Shown here piece after piece: positions 1 through 5,677 of a stretch of DNA of 5,677 nucleotides. The translations under genes were made by a program, and so were the position numbers. The DNA is from an uncultured Saprospiraceae bacterium (lineage in GTDB: Bacteria; Bacteroidota; Bacteroidia; Chitinophagales; Saprospiraceae): positions 1 to 5,677 of the forward strand of contig CALGLY010000420.1 in NCBI GenBank assembly GCA_937959095.1, given 5' to 3'. The first letter of the stretch is position 1, and each line of letters begins with the position of its first letter. The notes below the pieces were generated by a model that was not told the DNA's origin, ran no database searches, and saw only the letters and a program-made list of their open reading frames with translations.

Positions 1-1
1 A

Positions 2-181
2 TACACTGTAAATTAAATTAATTCGTGTTTTGACCGCGCTTATTTTTTCAGTATTCGAGGCTTGTCTGCTACAAGCAGGCGCAAAATTGGGAACATAACC
101 AGTTATGAAGCCCGATTTTGGAACGAAGAAGACTGGAAAAATAAGCCGTCATAAATGTGAAGAAATTTAGTTTATAGTGTA
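2..181. repeat. Long imperfect palindromic element A (MITE-like or structured repeat)
   Basis: The ends are near-perfect inverted repeats: TACACTGTAAATTAAATT at 2-19 matches the reverse complement of 164-181 at 16 of 18 positions. The arms pair again further in (CGCTTATTTTTTCAGT near 37-52 against 133-148, imperfectly). In the middle is a perfect CATAAC/GTTATG hairpin (94-99 with 102-107, 2-nt loop). The left arm holds an extra small hairpin (GCTTGT/ACAAGC, about 60-76), which explains why the arms are about 18 nt unequal. No ORF is present. The element begins and ends with TA, as TA-targeting MITEs do, but the left flank is the window edge, so a target duplication cannot be verified. It could equally be an intergenic structured repeat. 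The palindrome is directly visible; its nature is inferred. Confidence 0.75.
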
Positions 182-280
182 CTTAGTATGATTGGGAAAG
201 TTCGGTCACTAATCTGGGTAAGTCGCTCTTTTCTAGTTCGGCTATTAAGACAGCGAGCCTAATCTTTTTATAATACTAAG
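182..280. repeat. Imperfect palindrome B, abutting element A
   Basis: A perfect 8-bp inverted repeat, CTTAGTAT at 182-189 and ATACTAAG at 273-280, bounds this stretch. An inner stem AGTCG (221-225) with CGGCT (239-243, one G-T wobble) sits on nearly the same symmetry axis. The sequence between is only weakly self-complementary. The heptamer AGTTCGG occurs twice in direct orientation (199-205 and 235-241). There is no ORF and no tRNA-like fold. It starts at the base after element A ends. It lacks the CGAGGC/AACGAAG core of elements A and C, so it may be a decayed copy or unrelated. Confidence 0.45.
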
Positions 281-301
281 AAAATCTGCTAAGGAATGAA
301 T

Positions 302-440
302 AAAGAATAAGTTGTAACAGGTTTCGAATTTATTTTGGATTTAGACGAGGCAAAAAACGCAGACATAGCAAGGCTATGGCGAGTATTTTTAACGAAGTAT
401 AAATTCAAAAGAAATCGAAAAGTGTTATAAGTTATTTTTT
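302..440. repeat. Long palindromic element C overlapping the 3' end of lpxD
   Basis: The arms are inverted copies over almost the whole length, symmetric about base 371: ATAAGTTGTAACA from 307 mirrors the reverse complement of the segment ending at 435, and TTTTGGATTTA near 333-343 mirrors about 400-409 with a one-base offset. The apex is a perfect CATAGC/GCTATG stem (364-369 with 373-378) closing a 3-nt loop. The core has CGAGGC at 346-351 and AACGAAG at 391-397, as in element A. The right arm covers the last codons and stop of lpxD. In the lpxD mRNA this would form a very long hairpin that could terminate transcription or protect the 3' end. From memory it resembles dispersed palindromes seen in Bacteroidota genomes; that is not checked. 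Confidence 0.75.
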
Positions 441-1480
441 AGTCGTTCCTTAGTAAGTTTTCCAAGCTTCTTCTCCAAGGCACGAAGGCGTTTATTTATA
501 TCTGGTAATTGCTTAAAGACCGCATAGGATTTCACATAGTCGCGGTAGCCAATAGCAGGATATCCAAATAAGGAAGTATCTGGTGTTTTTACATGCGAAG
601 CAATGCCGCTTTGTGCTTGTATTTTCGTGCCGTCTGCTATATTTAAATGCCCCACAAATCCGACTTGCCCACCAATCATGCAATTTTTTCCGATTTTGGT
701 GCTGCCTGCCACGCCTGTTTGCGCTGCAATGACGGTGTTTTCGCCAATTTCTACATTATGCCCGATTTGGATGAGGTTATCTAATTTTACGCCTTTTCGG
801 ATATAAGTCGAACCCATTGTAGCGCGATCTATAGCACTATTCGCGCCTATCTCCACATCATCTTCTATCACTACATTCCCGATTTGGGCGACTTTTTTGT
901 AGCTACCATCTTCTTGTGGGGCAAAGCCAAAACCATCCGCACCGATTACGGTGTTGGCATGTATCACGCAGTTATCACCAAGTACGCAAGCATGATAAAT
1001 CTTTACGCCTGGATAAATGGTACAGTTATTTCCTAGCTGTACCTCCGCGCCTATGTAGGTGTGCGGATGTATACGACAATTCTTTCCAATTTTCGCTCCT
1101 TCTTTTATGATTGCCAATGCATCAATCGCCGTATTTTCGCCTATTATTGCACTTTCGTGAATGATGGCTTGCGCGGAAATGCCTGTGAAGGATTCCGTTT
1201 GTGCGCCGAATCGTTCCAATAAAATAGCGATGCTTTCGTACACATTTTCGACATAAATAAGCGTTGGAATAAGCGGACGGGCAGGCTGAAAATCTTTCGC
1301 AACGAGCATAGCAGATGCAGTAGTCGTATAGGCAAAGTGTTCGTATTTGGCGTTGCCTAAAAAGGTGATGCTTCCTTCGCCGCCTTCTTCTATTTTGCTG
1401 GGGCGATTAATTGGGAGCGTCGCGTCGCCTTCCACGATGCCTTTTACTAAATCCGCGATTTGTTGAACTGTTGCTTGCAT
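425..1480 (-). CDS. lpxD: UDP-3-O-(3-hydroxyacyl)glucosamine N-acyltransferase LpxD
   Basis: This enzyme transfers a 3-hydroxyacyl chain from acyl-ACP to the 2-amino group of UDP-3-O-acylglucosamine, the third step of lipid A synthesis, in the cytoplasm. The 351-aa length is normal for Bacteroidota LpxD. The N-terminal uridine-binding domain has the family pattern QIADLVKG...[21 protein letters not shown] (residues 7-48). From about residue 100 to 300 the protein is a left-handed beta-helix of hexapeptide repeats. The signature DGFGFAP lies at 182-188 and the likely catalytic His is H241 in [10 protein letters not shown]. The C-terminal helix [18 protein letters not shown] (323-340) is typical. 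The start fits the family N-terminus and lies just after a promoter-like element. No lpxC-fabZ or lpxA follows; only palindromic DNA does. Some Bacteroidota carry a second LpxD-like acyltransferase, so this may not be the only copy. Confidence 0.95.
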   Translation of the reverse strand: MQATVQQIADLVKGIVEGDATLPINRPSKIEEGGEGSITFLGNAKYEHFAYTTTASAMLVAKDFQPARPLIPTLIYVENVYESIAILLERFGAQTESFTGISAQAIIHESAIIGENTAIDALAIIKEGAKIGKNCRIHPHTYIGAEVQLGNNCTIYPGVKIYHACVLGDNCVIHANTVIGADGFGFAPQEDGSYKKVAQIGNVVIEDDVEIGANSAIDRATMGSTYIRKGVKLDNLIQIGHNVEIGENTVIAAQTGVAGSTKIGKNCMIGGQVGFVGHLNIADGTKIQAQSGIASHVKTPDTSLFGYPAIGYRDYVKSYAVFKQLPDINKRLRALEKKLGKLTKERLKNNL

Positions 1481-1484
1481 TCCG

Positions 1485-1492
1485 CAAATTTA
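1485..1492 (-). promoter_or_regulatory. Bacteroidota -7 promoter element upstream of lpxD
   Basis: On the minus strand TAAATTTG matches the Bacteroidota -7 consensus TAnnTTTG exactly and is followed by only four bases before the lpxD ATG. No TTG is found at the usual -33 spacing, so the match is half a promoter. With normal spacing the transcript would begin at or within a base or two of the ATG, implying a leaderless or nearly leaderless mRNA. The rest of the 153-bp gap to rsmE (1481-1633) contains no exact TAnnTTTG on the plus strand, so I assign no rsmE promoter. Confidence 0.5.
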
Positions 1493-1633
1493 GTTGCTTA
1501 TTTTGTATTTTACATGATTTTGAAGAAAGTCTTAATTGTGAATTATCAGATAGTTTGGCTTGAAACCATGTACTGAATACAGCGTAAATGAAAGAGACTG
1601 AAATCAACGCTCACATTTACTCAAACCTAATCC

Positions 1634-2356
1634 ATGCAAATCTTTTTTATTACAAATATTCAAGGAGATGCTGCCTTTGTGGGAGAAGAAGAGGCAAAGC
1701 ACTTTCGGGTATTGCGGAAGCAGGAAGGCGATACGATTCATTTTATAGATGGAAAAGGGACGCGCTATGTGGGAGAAATTTCAAGTTTAGCCAAAAAGAA
1801 GGCGAGTCTCAAAATTGTAGAGCAACACAAGGAAACACGGGAGCGAAGTTTTCATTTGCACATTGCCATTGCTCCTACCAAAAATATGTCGCGCCTAGAA
1901 TGGTTCGTAGAGAAAACGACAGAAATAGGCATTGATGAGATCACGCCTATCATCTGTCAGCAATCGGAGCGCAGCAAATTGCGGATGGATCGCTTAGAAA
2001 AAATCGCGATTAGTGCCATGAAACAGTCCTTGCGCACCTACTTACCAAAGCTCAATGAAGCCCAAAAATTAAAAGACTTTTTACTTGAAAATCAGGACAA
2101 AACCCCGAATTTAAGTCGTTACATTGCCCATTGTGATGAGTCAAAAAAAACGAATTTGTGGGACAACTACCGTACTGCAAGAAATGTTTTGATACTTATT
2201 GGGCCAGAAGGCGATTTTTCTAAAGAAGAAATTGAATTAGCGATTCAATTAGGCTACGCCCCAGTGAGTTTGGGGACACATCGCCTTCGCACCGAAACCG
2301 CAGGCATTACCGCTTGCACTATTCTAAATTTACTCAATCAAAAGAGCGAAATATGA
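1634..2356 (+). CDS. rsmE: 16S rRNA (uracil(1498)-N(3))-methyltransferase RsmE
   Basis: RsmE uses S-adenosylmethionine to make m3U at position 1498 of 16S rRNA, near the decoding site, on the assembled 30S subunit. At 240 aa it has the usual length. The N-terminal PUA-like domain shows KHFRVLR at 22-28. The C-terminal SPOUT (trefoil knot) methyltransferase domain has KTTEIGI (94-100), SERS (111-114), KQS (130-132), the SAM-binding loop IGPEGDFS (189-196) and the knot motif LGTHRLRTETAG (213-224). The common form of the loop is GPEGGF, so the D here is a mild variant. The ATG at 1634 gives the standard short N-terminus MQIFF. The stop TGA overlaps the start of the DUF4159 gene (ATGA), which indicates co-translation. 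It is divergent from lpxD. Confidence 0.95.
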   Translation: MQIFFITNIQGDAAFVGEEEAKHFRVLRKQEGDTIHFIDGKGTRYVGEISSLAKKKASLKIVEQHKETRERSFHLHIAIAPTKNMSRLEWFVEKTTEIGIDEITPIICQQSERSKLRMDRLEKIAISAMKQSLRTYLPKLNEAQKLKDFLLENQDKTPNLSRYIAHCDESKKTNLWDNYRTARNVLILIGPEGDFSKEEIELAIQLGYAPVSLGTHRLRTETAGITACTILNLLNQKSEI

Positions 2357-3015
2357 CAAAATATAGTTTGCTATTAGTTGCCTTATTTGCACTATACAGC
2401 TTCACTCCAAGCAACAATGCTGACAATCTCCAAATGGCACTACTAAAATATAGTGGCGGTGGCGATTGGTATTCCAATCCAACGGCTTTGCCTAATTTGG
2501 CGCGGTTTTGTAATGAAAATTTAGGCACATCCTTCGAGAAAGATTATGCTACGGTGGAAGTTGGCAGTGCGGAACTATTCAATTATCCGTTTTTGCATAT
2601 GACTGGGCACGGAAATGTGGTGTTCTCGGATGCAGAGGCAGAAAATTTGCGCTATTATCTTTTAGGTGGTGGCTTCCTTCACGTAGATGATAATTTCGGG
2701 ATGGATCCCTATGTACGTGCTGCCATGAAGAAGGTGTTCCCTGAATTGGAGTTCATTGAATTACCTTTTGAGCATCCTATTTATCATCAGAAATTTGATT
2801 TTAAAAATGGCTTGCCTAAAATACACAAGCATGCTGATAAAGCCGCACAAGGCTTTGGCTTAGTGTGGGAAGGTCGCGTCGTTTGTTTCTACTCCTATGA
2901 GTGTGACTTAGGCGATGGCTGGGAAGATCAAGAAGTACATAATGACCCGCAAGAACTGCGAATGAAAGCATTGAAAATGGGAGCAAATATTGTTCGGTAT
3001 GCTTTTGAGCAGTAA
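2353..3015 (+). CDS. DUF4159 domain-containing protein, probably exported
   Basis: The start is set at the ATG at 2353, inside the rsmE stop codon (ATGA). An upstream in-frame ATG at 2314 would add 13 residues in front of the signal peptide and is rejected. The 220-aa product begins with a signal-like segment, MTKYSLLLVALFALYS (residues 1-16), with possible cleavage near residues 20-23. No lipobox cysteine is present. The mature part opens with LKYSGGGDWYSNPTALPNL (31-49), then FLHMTGHG (80-87), GGGFLHVDDNFGMDPY (105-120), ELPFEHPIYHQKF (136-148) and GDGWEDQEVHND (187-198), the conserved blocks I recognise as DUF4159. The family is suggested to resemble glutamine amidotransferase-like folds, but no function is established and I assign none. 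The pairing with rsmE suggests shared transcription, not a shared task, since one protein is cytoplasmic and the other exported. Confidence 0.85.
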   Translation: MTKYSLLLVALFALYSFTPSNNADNLQMALLKYSGGGDWYSNPTALPNLARFCNENLGTSFEKDYATVEVGSAELFNYPFLHMTGHGNVVFSDAEAENLRYYLLGGGFLHVDDNFGMDPYVRAAMKKVFPELEFIELPFEHPIYHQKFDFKNGLPKIHKHADKAAQGFGLVWEGRVVCFYSYECDLGDGWEDQEVHNDPQELRMKALKMGANIVRYAFEQ

Positions 3016-3039
3016 AGCATACCAACGAAAAAAATAGAT

Positions 3040-3090
3040 TCCCAATTTCGATAGGCAGTTTTGATAAAAAACTGCCTATCGAAATTGGGA
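3040..3090. terminator. Bidirectional intrinsic terminator with a 23-bp perfect stem
   Basis: Bases 3040-3062 are exactly complementary to 3068-3090, leaving a 5-nt loop (GATAA). The hairpin lies between the convergent DUF4159 gene (stop ends at 3015) and the DinB-like gene (stop begins 6 nt to the right, at 3097). On the minus strand the stem is followed within a few bases by seven U residues (A run at 3028-3034), so it looks like a good terminator for the DinB-like gene. On the plus strand only a weak pyrimidine stretch (GTTCTCTT) follows. A stem this long and perfect is stronger than termination requires. Confidence 0.85.
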
Positions 3091-3096
3091 GTTCTC

Positions 3097-3609
3097 TTAG
3101 AAGTTATTTGATTTCTTCTCTAAATCAATACCTGCATAATAAGCCATGTCCATATTTTTAATAGCCTTTACGAAATACGTAATTTGCCCTACATGATACG
3201 AAAAATGTTCCGTGACATGCACCAAAATACTAACACCTGTTTCTTCAAAGGCTTGCACTTTATGAATTTGCACAAGTTCTTCTTCCTTAACTTTAGCTAA
3301 AGTTTCTCGTGCATCAGCTTCTAATGCTTTCAATTTATCGAGCAATTGTGCTTTTGGAATCGGGCCGCGCTCATCGAATTCCGTTTGACGGTGGCGCACA
3401 TCTGCTTCGTATCCCAAGCCTGCTATTATCCACTGCCGTACATTGCCACACAAGTGCAAAATCAAATTTCCGACACTATTACTTTGTTCATTGGGGCGTT
3501 GCCAGACTTCAGTTTCACTCAATTCATTCAAGCATTTTTCGATGCGTGGAATTCCTTCCTCAAATAAGCGTCTTTCCACTTCATTCACTAAAAGCGTATG
3601 GATAGTCAT
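3097..3609 (-). CDS. DinB-like four-helix protein (DinB/YfiT or DUF1572 type)
   Basis: The 170-aa product is mostly helical and has the size of the DinB/YfiT superfamily. The metal-binding triad is visible: H52 in NLILHLCGNVRQWI (48-61) and the pair H135/H139 in EHFSYHVGQI (134-143). The sequence pattern of the first block, with RQWI and the GNLILHL helix, resembles the DUF1572 branch. Members bind a divalent metal and include thiol transferases that use bacillithiol or mycothiol, but most are uncharacterised, so the substrate is unknown. The ATG at 3609 is preceded by an A-rich stretch typical of Bacteroidota starts. The gene is transcribed away from purE across a 53-bp gap and ends at the strong hairpin at 3040-3090. 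It looks like a single-gene transcript. Confidence 0.8.
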   Translation of the reverse strand: MTIHTLLVNEVERRLFEEGIPRIEKCLNELSETEVWQRPNEQSNSVGNLILHLCGNVRQWIIAGLGYEADVRHRQTEFDERGPIPKAQLLDKLKALEADARETLAKVKEEELVQIHKVQAFEETGVSILVHVTEHFSYHVGQITYFVKAIKNMDMAYYAGIDLEKKSNNF

Positions 3610-3655
3610 ATTTTATTTTTTTCGTATTGAAAATTGCTTATTATTGCTAGATAAA

Positions 3656-3663
3656 CAAAATTA
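3656..3663 (-). promoter_or_regulatory. Possible -7 element for the DinB-like gene
   Basis: The minus strand reads TAATTTTG, an exact match to TAnnTTTG, about 46 bases before the DinB-like ATG. It overlaps the first base of the purE start codon. No TTG is seen at the -33 position, and in AT-rich DNA such a match can occur by chance. I see no exact -7 match for purE in the same 53-bp gap. Confidence 0.3.
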
Positions 3664-4178
3664 TGCAAGCATTAGTAAGTATTATCATGGGTTCCGACTC
3701 TGATCTCCCCGTTATGCGACAAGCCGCTGATATTCTAAAAACATTTAATATTCCCTTCGAGTTAACTATAGTATCAGCACATCGCACGCCTGATCGACTC
3801 TTTGAGTTTGCAAAAAAGGCCCATCAGCGCGGCATAAAAGTAGTGATAGCAGGCGCAGGTGGTGCGGCACATTTGCCAGGCATGGTTGCCTCGCTTTCTC
3901 CTTTGCCCATTATTGGCGTACCGATTAAGTCCTCCAATTCTATTGATGGCTGGGATTCGATGCTTTCTATTCTACAAATGCCAAATGGTGTTCCAGTAGC
4001 TACAGTTGCCCTGAATGCTGCAAAAAATGCGGGAATTTTAGCTGCGCAAATCATTGGCAGTGCAGATGAAAAGGTACAACAACAAATAACAAGCTATAAA
4101 AAACAACTTGCGCAACAAGTGGCTCAAAAATATGAACTGCTAGATAAAGTAGGTTATGAAAAGTACAAAAAAAAATAG
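3663..4178 (+). CDS. purE: N5-carboxyaminoimidazole ribonucleotide mutase PurE (class I)
   Basis: PurE converts N5-CAIR to CAIR in purine synthesis and usually acts after PurK. The 171-aa protein is a complete class I enzyme. GSDSD (10-14) is the phosphate and substrate loop. SAHRTP (38-43) carries H40, the counterpart of the catalytic His of E. coli Pur[12 protein letters not shown] (64-74) and [10 protein letters not shown] (106-115) complete the site, and NAGILAAQI (122-130) is the class I C-terminal signature. No purK is adjacent; the next gene is a flavin reductase. The last codons lie in a run of nine A residues (4167-4175) encoding the terminal lysines, followed by TAG. The next start is only three bases after the stop and in the same frame, so the genes are almost certainly co-transcribed. 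Confidence 0.96.
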   Translation: MQALVSIIMGSDSDLPVMRQAADILKTFNIPFELTIVSAHRTPDRLFEFAKKAHQRGIKVVIAGAGGAAHLPGMVASLSPLPIIGVPIKSSNSIDGWDSMLSILQMPNGVPVATVALNAAKNAGILAAQIIGSADEKVQQQITSYKKQLAQQVAQKYELLDKVGYEKYKKK

Positions 4179-4181
4179 ATA

Positions 4182-4805
4182 ATGCAGCATTTTAAGTTAG
4201 AAGAAATCATGGACATGGAGCGTAGAAAACGCGCAACACTTATTAATTATTTATCGGGTTTTAAGAGTGCAAATCTTATAGGAACAAAAAGTAAGGAAGG
4301 ACAACTGAATGTAGCTGTCTTTAATTCGGTTATACATATCGGAGCGAATCCGCCTTATTTTGGGTTCATTTTACGCCCGATCACTGTTCCTAGGCATACT
4401 TATCAATACATCAACGAAACGGGTTACTATACCATCAATCATATTCACAAGTCTTTTTATCAGGCAGCACACCAAACTTCTGCAAAATATGATACCAATA
4501 TATCCGAGTTTGAAGCGGTAGGCATCACACCTGAATTTAAGGGTGATTTTTTCGCGCCTTATGTGCGCGAAAGCCATATTCAGATGGGAATGGAACTGAA
4601 AGAAATTCATAAAATTGAATGCAATAACACCTTCCTAGTGATTGGAAAAGCAGTAGAAATCTGGCTACCCGACAACAGCATAGACGAAGATGGACATATT
4701 TGCCTTAGCGACCAAAAAACGGTAGCTATTGGTGGCTTAGATACCTATTATGAAACCTCTAAACTAGATCGCTTGGAGTATGCACGACTTCAGCAAAATT
4801 CATAA
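4182..4805 (+). CDS. Flavin reductase-like (FMN-binding split barrel) protein
   Basis: The 207-aa product matches a Bacteroidota subtype of the flavin reductase-like family, whose members bind FMN in a split beta-barrel. Visible blocks are SGFKSANLIGT (25-35), FNSVIHIGANPPYFGFILRP (47-66, where the flavin would bind), VPRHTYQYINETGYYTINHI (69-88), AHQTSAKY (96-103), SEFEAVGITPEF (108-119) and APYVRESHIQMGMELKE (125-141). The substrate is unknown; homologues are often annotated simply as flavin reductase or flavoprotein oxygenase. The ATG at 4182 is preferred over in-frame ATGs at 4209 and 4215 because the LEEI..ME leader fits the family and leaves the usual short gap to purE. The upstream region is A-rich with no Shine-Dalgarno sequence. 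The stop TAA is directly followed by the tilS ATG. Confidence 0.85.
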   Translation: MQHFKLEEIMDMERRKRATLINYLSGFKSANLIGTKSKEGQLNVAVFNSVIHIGANPPYFGFILRPITVPRHTYQYINETGYYTINHIHKSFYQAAHQTSAKYDTNISEFEAVGITPEFKGDFFAPYVRESHIQMGMELKEIHKIECNNTFLVIGKAVEIWLPDNSIDEDGHICLSDQKTVAIGGLDTYYETSKLDRLEYARLQQNS

Positions 4806-5677
4806 ATGGAAAAACGTTTTCTTAAATATATCCAACGGCAGCAGCTCTTTCAGCCTAGTGAACACATTCTAGTGGCAGCAAGTGCAGGCGTAGATTCTAC
4901 GGTGCTTTGCGTCTTAATGAAAAGGCTAAATCTCCAATTCAGTCTTGCACATTGTAATTTTTTACTTAGAAAGAAATTTTCGGATGAGGATGAGCAATTT
5001 TTATCGGATTTATCTGAAAAACTAAGTGTACCTTTCTTCTCTACCCAATTTGAGACCGAACGCCTAGCCAAAGAACGCAAGCAATCTATACAAATAGCTG
5101 CTCGTGAATTGCGCTATACTTGGCTAGAAAAAATACGAGACGAAAATAAGCTCGACTATATCGCCACAGCACATCACTTGAATGATTCGATAGAAACAGC
5201 ACTCTATAATTTCTCGAAAGGTTGCGGGATTCGGGGCTTGCATGGCATTCGCCCAAAGGCAGGAAAAATCATACGCCCCCTACTCTATGCCACCAAGGAA
5301 GAAATTTTAAATTATGCCACAGAACATGACATCATTTTTCGGGAAGATGCCTCGAATGATAGCGATAAATATGCCCGAAATAAGATACGACATCATGTGA
5401 CTCCCACATTAAAAAGCATCAATCCGAGCTTCGAGCAAAGTGCGGCTAATACGATTCAAAACCTAGCAGAAACAGAGCTTTTGTTTGATTTTTTATTAAA
5501 TTCAATTAAAAAGAAAATTTCAAAGGAGGAAAATGATATTACATCTATAAATATTCAGCAATTACTAGAATATCCTGCTCCTTCTACAGTACTCTTTGAA
5601 TTATTGCGTCCTTATCAATTCCATAGCGATCAGGTTCGACAAATCGTAGAAAACCTTAATACACAAGCAGGCAGCCG
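4806..5677 (+). CDS. tilS: tRNA(Ile)-lysidine synthetase TilS, 3' end beyond the window
   Basis: TilS joins lysine to C34 of tRNA-Ile2 (CAU anticodon) using ATP, so that it reads AUA instead of AUG; it is normally essential. The frame stays open for 290 codons to the window edge; family members usually run to about 430-450 aa. Recognisable blocks: the PP-loop ASAGVDST (25-32), AHCNFLLR (48-55), SDEDEQF (59-65), SIQIAARELRY (94-104), IATAHHLNDSIET (119-131), GIRGLHGIRPK (141-151), IIRPLL (155-160) and REDASNDSDKYARNKIRHHV (179-198). The PP-loop has Ala27 where SGGxDS normally has its second residue, Gly. The rest of the active site looks intact, so the gene is probably functional. The ATG immediately follows the flavin reductase stop with no gap, so re-initiation is likely. 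Confidence 0.93.
   Translation, partial: MEKRFLKYIQRQQLFQPSEHILVAASAGVDSTVLCVLMKRLNLQFSLAHCNFLLRKKFSDEDEQFLSDLSEKLSVPFFSTQFETERLAKERKQSIQIAARELRYTWLEKIRDENKLDYIATAHHLNDSIETALYNFSKGCGIRGLHGIRPKAGKIIRPLLYATKEEILNYATEHDIIFREDASNDSDKYARNKIRHHVTPTLKSINPSFEQSAANTIQNLAETELLFDFLLNSIKKKISKEENDITSINIQQLLEYPAPSTVLFELLRPYQFHSDQVRQIVENLNTQAGS

Noticed and set aside
182..300. Possible tRNA or small structured RNA gene
   Set aside because: TTCGG-like pieces recall a T-loop, but no acceptor stem, anticodon arm or CCA-proximal pairing could be laid out. The stretch is better described as an imperfect palindrome.
1..440. CRISPR array
   Set aside because: The repeats here are inverted, not direct, differ in sequence and length, and there are no regularly spaced spacers or cas genes.
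603..1110. Plus-strand open frames opposite lpxD
   Set aside because: They lie entirely antisense to the hexapeptide-repeat coding region of lpxD, show no recognisable domains, and the lpxD frame is conserved throughout.
1481..1633. rsmE promoter on the plus strand
   Set aside because: TTTG occurs several times, but no copy has TA at the right distance. The nearest (TTATTTTG, TAGTTTG) miss the consensus by a base or by spacing.
1588..1935. 115-codon plus-strand frame starting before rsmE
   Set aside because: It overlaps the first 300 bases of rsmE in another frame, is Cys/Arg-rich with no known domain, and rsmE is unmistakable there.
3309..3703. Plus-strand open frames across the DinB-like gene and into purE
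   Set aside because: They are antisense to a well-supported protein with an intact His triad and show no family features.
3097..4178. A defence or damage-response module built on the DinB-like gene and its neighbours
   Set aside because: The DinB-like gene faces away from purE, has its own terminator, and its neighbours are plain housekeeping genes. The name DinB here is only a fold family label.
4176..4184. Programmed TAG readthrough (for example pyrrolysine) joining purE to the flavin reductase
   Set aside because: PurE ends at its normal family length, the next gene has its own ATG and a family-typical N-terminus, and no recoding element is seen.

Overview
The window reads as a chromosomal housekeeping segment from a member of the Bacteroidota. 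The AT-rich DNA, the near-absence of Shine-Dalgarno sequences (starts are preceded by A-rich stretches), a TAnnTTTG-type -7 promoter element at lpxD, and the protein families present (Bacteroidota-type LpxD, a DUF4159 protein, a flavin reductase of the phylum's own subtype, TilS with an AHHLND motif) all point there. I cannot place it to genus from sequence alone.

Layout, left to right. Bases 1-424 hold no gene. Three imperfect palindromes lie nearly end to end (about 2-181, 182-280 and 302-440), and the last one runs into the 3' end of lpxD. Next comes lpxD on the minus strand (425-1480), then a 153-bp divergent gap carrying the lpxD promoter-like element. On the plus strand rsmE (1634-2356) overlaps a secreted DUF4159 protein gene (2353-3015) by ATGA. 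A 23-bp perfect hairpin (3040-3090) separates this pair from a convergent minus-strand DinB-like gene (3097-3609). After a 53-bp divergent gap, a tight plus-strand run follows: purE (3663-4178), a flavin reductase-like gene (4182-4805) and the 5' two thirds or so of tilS (4806 to the window edge). All three are in one reading frame and are separated by little more than their stop codons.

The genes are mostly single-step housekeeping functions: lipid A acylation (LpxD), 16S rRNA U1498 methylation (RsmE), purine synthesis (PurE) and lysidine modification of tRNA-Ile2 (TilS). Three proteins lack a firm role: DUF4159, the DinB-like protein and the flavin reductase. They do not form one obvious pathway; the compact spacing suggests co-transcription for economy and translational coupling. 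No CRISPR array, defence system, transposase, phage gene, tRNA or rRNA is visible.

The least explained part is the non-coding left end. Two of its palindromes share a core (CGAGGC, then a CATARC/GYTATG hairpin, then AACGAAG) although their arms differ, which marks them as members of a dispersed repeat family. The other point worth noting is TilS, whose ATP-binding P-loop reads SAGVDS instead of the usual SGGxDS.
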